6,392 nt of DNA from positions 1-6,392 of the forward strand of contig JBKHDX010000259.1 in the NCBI GenBank assembly GCA_046541115.1, given 5' to 3'. The notes below the pieces were generated by a model. The model did no database searches and was not told the DNA's origin. It saw only the letters and a program-made list of their open reading frames with translations. The position numbers were made by a program, and so were the translations under genes. This document shows, piece by piece, positions 1 to 6,278 of this stretch (the stretch's first letter is position 1; each line of letters begins with the position of its first letter). Source of the DNA: Jaaginema sp046541115 (GTDB lineage Bacteria; Cyanobacteriota; Cyanobacteriia; Cyanobacteriales; Spirulinaceae).

Positions 1-14
1 TTGGTTATTGGTTG
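1..14 (+). repeat. End of a TTGGTTR heptamer array (cut by window edge)
   Basis: Two units, TTGGTTA and TTGGTTG, followed by TT and then unrelated sequence. It is the same family as the array at 6275-6351 and in the same orientation. The array probably continues to the left of the window. The sequence between it and the next array (15-56) shows no gene or structure. Confidence 0.75.
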
Positions 15-56
15 TTCCCCAAATCCCTTAACTGGTCACTGCCGATTGCCCAAAAC

Positions 57-111
57 ACTGATAACTGATGACTGTTGACTGTTGACTGTTGACTGTTGAC
101 TAATAACTGAA
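57..111 (+). repeat. ACTGNTR heptamer tandem array downstream of the MCP gene
   Basis: Nearly eight 7-bp units: ACTGATA, ACTGATG, four ACTGTTG, ACTAATA, then ACTGAA. It ends one base before the TAG stop codon (113-115) of the minus-strand MCP gene, so it forms the first part of that mRNA's 3' untranslated region. It resembles the short tandemly repeated repetitive (STRR) sequences known from filamentous cyanobacteria. No terminator hairpin is visible beyond it. Confidence 0.9.
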
Positions 112-112
112 C

Positions 113-3100
113 CTAGTCAACCTTAAACTGGCCGACGTTGGCTTGGAGTTCTTCGGCAGTTTCGAGGAGAGTTTTAAACGAAGACGCGATCGCGATCGCA
201 TCTTCAGAAGTCGAACGGGCAATTTCAGCGACGTTTTGCATGGTTTCAGTGACCGATTGCGATCGCGATTGTTGGGTTTGACTCGCTTGGGTAATCCCGG
301 CGACAAGTTCGCTAATTTGGGCGGTCACGGCGACAATTTCGTTCAGGTTTTGCCGGGTTTCGTTGACTAAGTTCGTCCCGGAAACCACTTGCTGAATCCC
401 GGTATCCATGGCTGCGGCCACTTCGCTGGTTTCCTGTTGAATTTCGAGGACAATTTGTTCGATTTCGTTGGTTGCATCTTCTGATTGACGAGCGAGCGAT
501 CGCACCTCGTCGGCTACCACCGCAAAGCCCCGACCGTATTCTCCCGCGCGAGTGGCTTCAATCGCCGCATTCAGCGCGAGTAAATTCGTCTGGGTGGCAA
601 AGTTGCCGATCAAATTCACCACTTTTGTAATTTTTTGGGAAGATTCCCCCAAACGCTTGATTTTTTGGCTGGTTTCTGCTACCGTTTTACGAATCTCAGA
701 GAAGCCGTCCACAGTGCGGTTCATGGCTTGGTCGCCGAGGGAAACAGTTTGGTTAGCGCGACTGACTGCGAGTTCCACTTGCCGGGCATTGCTCACCACC
801 GCTTCGGTTGAATGGGCCATGTCTTCGATTTGCATCAAAGCCGCTTCAATGGCGCGTAATTCATCTTGGGCTTGGTCGGCTAATTGGGAAATCGACACTT
901 CCCGCATACTGGAAGTTTGCGCCACTTTATCGGCGGCAGATTTCACCTGGACAACAATGCGCCGCAAGCTTTGCAGGGTGTTGTTGTAAGCATCCGCGAT
1001 CGTGCCGACTTCATCCTCAGTAATGGGGGCCCGAGCGGTGAGATCCCCTTCAAAAGACGGTTTAATCGCCATCAAAAGCTGCACAGCCCGTTGTTGCAGT
1101 TGCTCTTTAGCGGTTTTTTCCCGTTGGGCCGAAAGCATCATTTGTTCGGATTGTTGGGAGAGTTTTTCGCGGGTTTCAGCTTGTTGCAGGGCGACTCCTA
1201 ACGGCGCAGAGAGGCGGGTCATGAGATTAACTTCTTGTTCTTGCCAAAGTCGCGGCCCGGAGTTTTGATACACCCCTAACAAGCCCCAGAGTTTGCTGTC
1301 TTGGAAAATGGGAACGATAATATAAGCCCGCGCTTGGTATTTCTCCAAACTGTTGATATAACAAGCGGGGAAGTCTTCGGCGTAGATGTCGTTAACCTGG
1401 GTAACTTTTTCCCCTTGGGTGTATTTGCCGCCAGCGTTATCTTTGAGATAGGTGTCGATGTCGCTGCGACTGCCACTCGACCATTTGCGGAGAATACAGC
1501 GATCGGTTTGGACGCGATCGCCCTGTAATACCTCGTCTTGTTTTTGTTCGATCAGCAACGAAGCCCAACCACTCCCCACAGATTCGGCAATGACTTCCCC
1601 ACTCCAATCCTCGTTAAAGCGATATACAATGGCGCGATCGGCTTCGAGGACTTGCCGCACTTCAGTACAGGTCGTCCGGAAAATATAATCAGTACCGGGG
1701 GCTTGTTGGATTTTTTCGAGTAATTGCCCGATAACTTTTTCTTGTTTGGCTTGGCTAGACAGGCGATTGAGGGTTTCTGATTGTTGCAGGGCGATCCCCA
1801 AGGGCGTTCCCACCCGTAACATGAGGTTAATATCCCGTTCTTGCCAATGGCGGGGGCCCGAGTTTTGATAAGCCCCTAACAAGCCCCAAAGTTTTTCTCC
1901 TTGGAAAATCGGGACGATGATGTAAGCTTTGGCTTGGTATTTCTCTAGGGATTCGATGTAACAGGTGGGGAAGTCTTCGCCGTAGATATCATCGACGCGA
2001 GTATATTTTTGGCCGCGGGTGTAGCGTCCGCCGCCGGTGGCTTGGAGGTAGGTATCGGGGTCGGCGGTGCTGTCAGACCATTTCCGCAATACGCAGCGAT
2101 CGGTTTGAATGCGATCGCCTTGTAATACTTCGTCTTGTTGTTGTTCGTTGAGGAGGGATACCCAACCACTACCTACGGATTCGGCTACCACTTGACCGCT
2201 CCAATCTTCGTTAAAGCGGTAAACAATGGCGCGATCGCTTTTGAGCAGGCGGCGAATTTCTTGGGTGGTGGTGCGGAAAATATTGCCTAAATCCGAGGAA
2301 TTGCGAATGCGGTCGAGGGTGGTGGCGATGGCGCGATCGCGTTCGGCAGATTCGGCAATTTCAGTGGATTTTTGTTCGAGTTGGGTCACATACTCGCTTT
2401 GTTGAATGGCAACTTCGAGTTGTTTACCCAACTGCACCACAATATTAATTTCAGCTTGTTGCCATAAACGGGGCTGTTTTTGGTTATAAGCCGTCATTAA
2501 GCCCCAAATTTCTCCATTTTGATAAATGGGAACCGTAAGATAACCCTGGATTTGATAGATTTCCAGTTTATCTTTGAGGGAAGCCGTAAACGCGCCTTGT
2601 TCGATGCTGTCAACCCGCCGTAAGCTGGCTTGGCGGGTGTTTAAGTCTTGGCGATCGCCTTCGTATAAAGCTTGTAAATCCCGTTGTAAGCTAGGGGTAT
2701 TATCTTCTAGCCAAGAAGTGCGATCGCGCTCGACGGATTCGGCCAGCAGGTGACCGGAATTTTCCCCCTCGAAGCGATAAATGGTAACGCGATTAACCCC
2801 AATTAAGGCGCGAATTTCCTCGGTGACGGTTTTGAAAATCGTTTCAACATCCAGGGTTTGCCACAAACGCTCCACTGTCTGTACTAAAGCGGCATCCCGT
2901 TGGGCAGTTTGGTTGAGTTGAGCCGCTTGGTTTGCCAATTGTTCTTGGGCTGCCGATTTTTGTAAAGCGACTCCTAACGGCGCAGAGAGGCGGGTTAGCA
3001 GTTGTACTTCGTTTTCATTCCAGTAGCGGGGGCCCGAGTTTTGATACGCTCCGAGCAAGCCCCAGAGCTTCTCGTTGTGGTACACCGGCACAATGGTGTA

Positions 3101-4219
3101 AGCCCGGGCTTGGTATTTTTCCAGGCTGTCGATATAGCAAGGAGAAAAGCCTTCGCTGTAAATATCGCTGACGCTGGTGTAGGGTTTACCGAGGGTGTAG
3201 GGGCCCCCTTGGGTTTCTTGGAGATAGGTGTCTCGTTCGCTAATACTGCCTTTGGAGAACTTTTTGAGAATACAGCGATCGTCGTCGGTGCGATCGCGTT
3301 GCAGGATTTCTTCTTCATCTTGAGCCACCAATAAAGAAACCCAACCTCTCCCCACGGATTCAGCAATGACTTCCCCCGTCCAATCGGGATTGAAGCGATA
3401 AATTATGGCGCGATCGCATTGCAACACCTGACGCACTTCGGTACAGGTTTTAACAAACAGCTTGTCTACATCCGTCGTATCCGAGCGTACATCTTCGACG
3501 ACGCTGTTGTAAACTTCGTCTGAGCGCGATTTTTGTTGCAGTTGATAGCGGAATTTGTACGGCTGAAGTTGGGCGTTAATTTCTGTGGCTAAATGTAATA
3601 ACAGGGTGAGGTCGCTGTCTTGCCATAACCTTTGCTGACGGGTGCTTTGGGCGATTAGCCACCCCCAAGGCTGCCCTTCGAGAAGAATGGGAATCGCGCA
3701 TTGCGCCTTCACTTGGAATTTTTCGAGGAGTTGCAAGCAATAAGGGCTAAACTGGGCGGTGTAGATGTCGTCAATGGCAATGAGGGGCTGCGATGTGCCG
3801 TTACGCTGGGCTTCGGGCTGGAAGCAGGTCACCGGGAAGCTTTGCTTGAGTGTGGGGGTATAGCCGGGAATCATGGCTTCGGCTACCGTGAGGAGGCGAT
3901 CGGGATTGGTCAGACGACCAATGATGACGCGATCGCATTGCAAAGCTTGTTGCAATTGCGTCACAGCAGTTTGTAATAGGGCGTTGCGGGAATCCGTTTT
4001 GCGTAGGGCTTCAGAAATGGCGCTGAGGCGTTTTCTTTCGGGTACACTTTGCTTGGGGTTGGTGTTGGCTAATTGTTCGATTTGCCGCCAATATTGCTGA
4101 ATATCGGCGCGATCGAGCAGTCCCGCTTGTTCGAGGTGCGATCGCAAAGCGCGAACGGCCGCTAAGTTAGAAGGAGCCGTCATCGAGTTAGAAGTGGCAG
4201 GATTGGGGGAAACCGTCAT
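113..4219 (-). CDS. Soluble multi-GAF (5x) HAMP-MCP chemoreceptor, cyanobacteriochrome-like
   Basis: Encodes 1368 residues. Seen in order: GAF1 about 66-215, GAF2 250-422, GAF3 455-608, GAF4 640-815, GAF5 840-1015, joined by Gln/Glu-rich probable coiled-coil linkers; HAMP about 1042-1095 (FEGDLTARAPITEDEVG); MCP signalling domain about 1100-1366 with a conserved hairpin tip (TQTNLLALNAAIEATRAGE, RGFAVVADEVRSLA, 1209-1244). The tip indicates binding to CheA/CheW. There is no signal peptide or membrane segment, so it should be cytoplasmic, unlike PixJ-type phototaxis receptors with membrane helices. GAF2, 4 and 5 carry FNxDWxG, AESVGxGW and a Cys (C361, C753, C953) where cyanobacteriochromes attach bilin, followed by Tyr rather than the usual His, plus an upstream D-R-C (C316, C709, C908). 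GAF1 and GAF3 are divergent. There is no C-terminal CheR-binding pentapeptide. The start is the first ATG; Met13 is an alternative, and neither has a clear Shine-Dalgarno. The receptor class is firm; the stimulus (light, redox, small molecule) is inference. Confidence 0.95.
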   Translation of the reverse strand: MTVSPNPATSNSMTAPSNLAAVRALRSHLEQAGLLDRADIQQYWRQIEQLANTNPKQSVPERKRLSAISEALRKTDSRNALLQTAVTQLQQALQCDRVIIGRLTNPDRLLTVAEAMIPGYTPTLKQSFPVTCFQPEAQRNGTSQPLIAIDDIYTAQFSPYCLQLLEKFQVKAQCAIPILLEGQPWGWLIAQSTRQQRLWQDSDLTLLLHLATEINAQLQPYKFRYQLQQKSRSDEVYNSVVEDVRSDTTDVDKLFVKTCTEVRQVLQCDRAIIYRFNPDWTGEVIAESVGRGWVSLLVAQDEEEILQRDRTDDDRCILKKFSKGSISERDTYLQETQGGPYTLGKPYTSVSDIYSEGFSPCYIDSLEKYQARAYTIVPVYHNEKLWGLLGAYQNSGPRYWNENEVQLLTRLSAPLGVALQKSAAQEQLANQAAQLNQTAQRDAALVQTVERLWQTLDVETIFKTVTEEIRALIGVNRVTIYRFEGENSGHLLAESVERDRTSWLEDNTPSLQRDLQALYEGDRQDLNTRQASLRRVDSIEQGAFTASLKDKLEIYQIQGYLTVPIYQNGEIWGLMTAYNQKQPRLWQQAEINIVVQLGKQLEVAIQQSEYVTQLEQKSTEIAESAERDRAIATTLDRIRNSSDLGNIFRTTTQEIRRLLKSDRAIVYRFNEDWSGQVVAESVGSGWVSLLNEQQQDEVLQGDRIQTDRCVLRKWSDSTADPDTYLQATGGGRYTRGQKYTRVDDIYGEDFPTCYIESLEKYQAKAYIIVPIFQGEKLWGLLGAYQNSGPRHWQERDINLMLRVGTPLGIALQQSETLNRLSSQAKQEKVIGQLLEKIQQAPGTDYIFRTTCTEVRQVLEADRAIVYRFNEDWSGEVIAESVGSGWASLLIEQKQDEVLQGDRVQTDRCILRKWSSGSRSDIDTYLKDNAGGKYTQGEKVTQVNDIYAEDFPACYINSLEKYQARAYIIVPIFQDSKLWGLLGVYQNSGPRLWQEQEVNLMTRLSAPLGVALQQAETREKLSQQSEQMMLSAQREKTAKEQLQQRAVQLLMAIKPSFEGDLTARAPITEDEVGTIADAYNNTLQSLRRIVVQVKSAADKVAQTSSMREVSISQLADQAQDELRAIEAALMQIEDMAHSTEAVVSNARQVELAVSRANQTVSLGDQAMNRTVDGFSEIRKTVAETSQKIKRLGESSQKITKVVNLIGNFATQTNLLALNAAIEATRAGEYGRGFAVVADEVRSLARQSEDATNEIEQIVLEIQQETSEVAAAMDTGIQQVVSGTNLVNETRQNLNEIVAVTAQISELVAGITQASQTQQSRSQSVTETMQNVAEIARSTSEDAIAIASSFKTLLETAEELQANVGQFKVD
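1175..2302 (-). repeat. Tandem GAF4-GAF5 duplication inside the MCP gene
   Basis: The segments encoding GAF4 (about 1775-2302) and GAF5 (about 1175-1702) are internal homologous repeats. The two domains are roughly 70% identical at protein level by my by-eye count, sharing for example RAIVYRFNEDWSG, DEVLQGDR and WGLLG. GAF2 (about 2954-3472) is a third member of the same set. Stretches of 20-29 bases are identical between GAF2 and GAF4 or GAF5, for example 1191-1219 with 2967-2995 and 1850-1870 with 3026-3046. GAF1 and GAF3 are much more diverged. This points to duplication within the gene, possibly with later gene conversion. Confidence 0.85.
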
Positions 4220-4400
4220 AATCTTGGATGGGGATGAGCGATTTTAAAAAACTGTTAGCAATAATTGATTTTTCGAGGAATTGAGCCGCAGGTATTAGCA
4301 TCAGTACGTTTTTTGAGTTTACGTCCGACCCAAGACAACTACAGAAATAAAAGCACCCGTGATGGTTCTATCTTAATTTTTTCCAAGGCTGACGAACCAT

Positions 4401-4422
4401 TTACAGATTGTAAGATTTACAA
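4401..4422. promoter_or_regulatory. Overlapping palindromes at the -35 box, operator-like
   Basis: Three alternating half-sites: TTACA (4401-4405), GAT, TGTAA (4409-4413), GAT, TTACA (4417-4421). They make two overlapping perfect dyads, TTACA-N3-TGTAA and TTGTAA-N3-TTACAA, the second covering the -35 element. Such placement would suit a dimeric repressor. I cannot assign a regulator; the site does not fit the NtcA or CIRCE consensus. Confidence 0.4.
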
Positions 4423-4444
4423 GGATTACTTCTTTTAATATACT
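4416..4444 (+). promoter_or_regulatory. Putative sigma70-type promoter for the Hsp70-family gene
   Basis: TTTACA at 4416-4421 and TATACT at 4439-4444, separated by exactly 17 bases. Each box differs from the TTGACA/TATAAT consensus at one position. It points toward the Hsp70-family gene. Transcription would start near 4451, giving a leader of about 220 nt. No other pair in the spacer is as good. This is a pattern match only. Confidence 0.55.
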
Positions 4445-4452
4445 CCCTAAGT

Positions 4453-4569
4453 ATGAAATCGGTAAATTGCCCGAAAGCCAGTATGACCCAACCCAAACTG
4501 TACAAAAAATTTCACAATATTTTGTCTGTCATGCTGTTGAAAATTTTACGGTTACCGATGCGATTTTGA
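4453..4569 (+). CDS. Possible 38-residue small ORF in the Hsp70 leader
   Basis: An open frame of 38 codons starts at the ATG at 4453 and ends at TGA 4567-4569. It lies within the predicted leader of the Hsp70-family gene and in a different frame from it. If transcription starts near 4451 the ATG would be almost leaderless. A second in-frame ATG at 4483 has GAAAG about 5 bases upstream and would give 28 residues. The peptide is basic and hydrophobic (KLYKKFHNILSVMLLKILRL). No family is recognised, and an ORF of this length can arise by chance. Confidence 0.15.
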   Translation: MKSVNCPKASMTQPKLYKKFHNILSVMLLKILRLPMRF

Positions 4570-4640
4570 TTTTTCTAGAGTAAACGTCGATCCTTTGGGC
4601 TATCTTAAACTCTGAAACCAACCCTACCGCGATCGCATAG

Positions 4641-4670
4641 ATAACTGATAACTGATGACTGATAACTGAA
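4641..4670 (+). repeat. Short heptamer array abutting the Hsp70 start codon
   Basis: Units ATAACTG, ATAACTG, ATGACTG, ATAACTG, then AA, directly followed by the start codon. The first 7 bases of the gene, ATGACTG, are themselves a repeat unit. It belongs to the same family and orientation as the array at 57-111. It fills the place where a ribosome-binding site would be expected. Confidence 0.85.
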
Positions 4671-6278
4671 ATGACTGCCTACGCCATTGACTTTGGAACC
4701 AGTAACACCGCGATCGCTCGTTGGAATGAAACCACACAACAACCGGAAATTGTTAATCTGCCTGGCCTCGCCCAGCAACTTGGCCAAAACCCTCCCTTAA
4801 TTCCCAGTTTATTGTATATCGAGAATGCCCAATCCCAGAAAATTCTCATGGGTCAAGCGGTGCGCGATCGCGGTTTAGATTTAGCTGCCGATCCGCGCTT
4901 TTGGAGTGGCTTTAAACGGGGAATTGGCACAGAAATTCAAGGTTTTTTACCCGAAATCGATGACTGTACTATTACTTTTGAAAAAGTCGGTCAATGGTTT
5001 TTAGAGAACTTAATTCAACAATTAAAAAGCGAAACCCAAGAAACTGTTGATTCTCTCATTTTAACCGTTCCTGTTGATAGTTTTGAGGCTTACCGTAACT
5101 GGCTTAGTGGCGTATGTCAATCTCTCAACATCGACCAAATCCGGCTTATCGACGAACCCACCGCCGCCGCATTGGGCTATGAAACAACCGCCAGCGATGT
5201 TTTATTGGTCGTTGATTTTGGGGGTGGCACGATTGATTTATCTTTAGTAAGTTTAAATGCTGAAGTCAACAAACCCGGCAAAAAGCCCCTCGGATTTATT
5301 TTAAAATGGGGCAATCGGAATTTAAGTGAAAGTGAAAACCAAAAAATAAAAACGGCTCGCGTTTTAGCCAAAGCCGGACAAAACTTAGGAGGTTCCGATT
5401 TAGATAACTGGATTGTCGATTACTTTGTCGAAACCCAAAAAGTTGAAAAATCCTCTTTAGTTTCGCGTCTTGCCGAACGAGTCAAAATTCAACTTTCTAC
5501 AGTTCCAGAAGCCACCGAAGCTTACTTCAACGACGAAACCTTAGAAACTTACGAATTTAAACTCAATCAAACAAAATTCAACGAAATTTTACAGCAACAT
5601 AACTTTTTTGAGCAACTCGACAATTTAATCACTCAAGTCTTACAAAATGGGCGACTGCAAGGCATCGAAGTTGATAACATCGACGCAGTATTATTAGTGG
5701 GAGGAACAGCCCAAATTCCCGCAGTTCAACAGTGGATTCAACAATATTTCGAGCCGTCCAAAATTCGCTCAGAAAAACCCTTTACCGCGATCGCGTCGGG
5801 AGCATTACAACTCGCTCAAGGCATTGAAGTTAAAGATTTTCTTTATCATAGCTACGGCATTCGCTACTGGAATCGCCGGGACAATTGTCACAGTTGGCAT
5901 CCCCTGATCAAAGCCGGACAGCCCTATCCCATGACTCAGCCTGTAGAATTGTTGTTAGGGGCATCAGTGGACAATCAACCGAAAATTGAGCTAATTATCG
6001 GGGAATTGGGCGCACAAACCGGAGCCACCGAGGTTTATTTCGATGGCGATCGCCTCGTCACCCGCACCCTCGACAGTAACGAAACCGCCGTCCAACCCCT
6101 CAATGACAGCGACAGCGGCCGCACCATCGCCACCCTAGACCCTCCCGGCAATCCAGGGCGCGATCGCATCAAACTATCCTTTACCGTGGATTCCCAATGC
6201 ACTCTACGGCTCACCGTGGAAGATTTACTCACCGATACCACCTTGTTAAACAATCAAGCGGTGGTGCAGTTGAGTTAG
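4671..6278 (+). CDS. Hsp70/DnaK-family protein, lidless cyanobacterial type
   Basis: Encodes 535 residues; E. coli DnaK has about 638. The ATPase signatures are intact: phosphate-1 IDFGTSNTAIA (6-16), a lysine in FKRGIG (K82) matching the catalytic Lys of DnaK, connect-1 RLIDEPTAAALGY with E162, phosphate-2 VDFGGGTIDLSLV (D182, T187), LGGSDLD (239-245), and adenosine motif VLLVGGTAQIPAVQ (340-353). An extra segment of roughly 25 residues (about 196-228) precedes the LGGSD motif. After about residue 385 a 150-residue C-terminus remains, rich in predicted beta strands (LRLTVEDLLTDTTLLN near the end), resembling a divergent substrate-binding beta domain. The helical lid and an EEVD-like tail are missing. 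Likely a cytosolic chaperone-type or regulatory ATPase; the client is unknown. An in-frame TGA at 4656-4658 and no other start between fix the ATG at 4671. There is no Shine-Dalgarno: a heptamer array occupies its place. It is transcribed away from the MCP gene. Confidence 0.94.
   Translation: MTAYAIDFGTSNTAIARWNETTQQPEIVNLPGLAQQLGQNPPLIPSLLYIENAQSQKILMGQAVRDRGLDLAADPRFWSGFKRGIGTEIQGFLPEIDDCTITFEKVGQWFLENLIQQLKSETQETVDSLILTVPVDSFEAYRNWLSGVCQSLNIDQIRLIDEPTAAALGYETTASDVLLVVDFGGGTIDLSLVSLNAEVNKPGKKPLGFILKWGNRNLSESENQKIKTARVLAKAGQNLGGSDLDNWIVDYFVETQKVEKSSLVSRLAERVKIQLSTVPEATEAYFNDETLETYEFKLNQTKFNEILQQHNFFEQLDNLITQVLQNGRLQGIEVDNIDAVLLVGGTAQIPAVQQWIQQYFEPSKIRSEKPFTAIASGALQLAQGIEVKDFLYHSYGIRYWNRRDNCHSWHPLIKAGQPYPMTQPVELLLGASVDNQPKIELIIGELGAQTGATEVYFDGDRLVTRTLDSNETAVQPLNDSDSGRTIATLDPPGNPGRDRIKLSFTVDSQCTLRLTVEDLLTDTTLLNNQAVVQLS

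Larger units (their letters stand above)
4220..4670. other. Divergent intergenic region (451 bp)
   Basis: AT-rich spacer between two divergent genes. On the plus side it holds a near-consensus promoter, palindromes over that promoter, a doubtful small ORF, one HIP1 octamer (4629-4636) and a heptamer array. On the minus side, toward the MCP gene, I found no convincing -35/-10 pair and no Shine-Dalgarno before the ATG. I see no terminator, tRNA or recognised small RNA. Confidence 0.8.
186..6167. repeat. HIP1 octamers (GCGATCGC), about 20 copies across the window
   Basis: Copies begin at 186, 192, 259, 496, 1514, 2111, 2231, 2333, 2651, 2720, 3290, 3410, 3929, 4138, 4629, 4710, 4864, 5787, 6046 and 6160. 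This is about one per 320 bases, far above chance, and is a hallmark of many cyanobacterial genomes. The copies at 186-193 and 192-199 overlap. Nineteen lie inside the two genes and one (4629) in the spacer. The list was made by eye and may miss a copy. Confidence 0.9.

Noticed and set aside
57..111. CRISPR array or iteron-type origin
   Set aside because: Units are 7 bp with no unique spacers, and there are no cas or replication genes; it fits STRR-type heptamers.
552..989. Open frame of 145 codons on the plus strand, antisense to the MCP signalling domain
   Set aside because: It is opposite a strongly conserved coding region and has no recognisable protein features; GC-rich coding DNA commonly leaves open antisense frames.
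2995..3366. Minus-strand 123-codon frame and plus-strand frames overlapping GAF2
   Set aside because: All lie within the clearly real GAF2 coding segment in other frames; residue content is low-complexity and unlike any family.
4255..4300. Two TTAGCA motifs suggesting a CIRCE (HrcA) heat-shock element
   Set aside because: They are direct, not inverted, and neither is followed by the CTC-N9-GAGTGCTAA part of CIRCE.
4292..4307. NtcA-like site GTA...TAC
   Set aside because: The spacer is 10 bases, whereas NtcA sites have GTA-N8-TAC.
4220..4440. Promoter for the MCP gene on the minus strand
   Set aside because: I checked several TTG-like and TA-rich pairs, but none had both boxes near consensus with a 16-18 base spacer.
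4605..4787. Sixty-codon frame antisense to the Hsp70 start
   Set aside because: It reads through the heptamer array and a HIP1 site, lies opposite the conserved phosphate-1 motif, and shows no domain.
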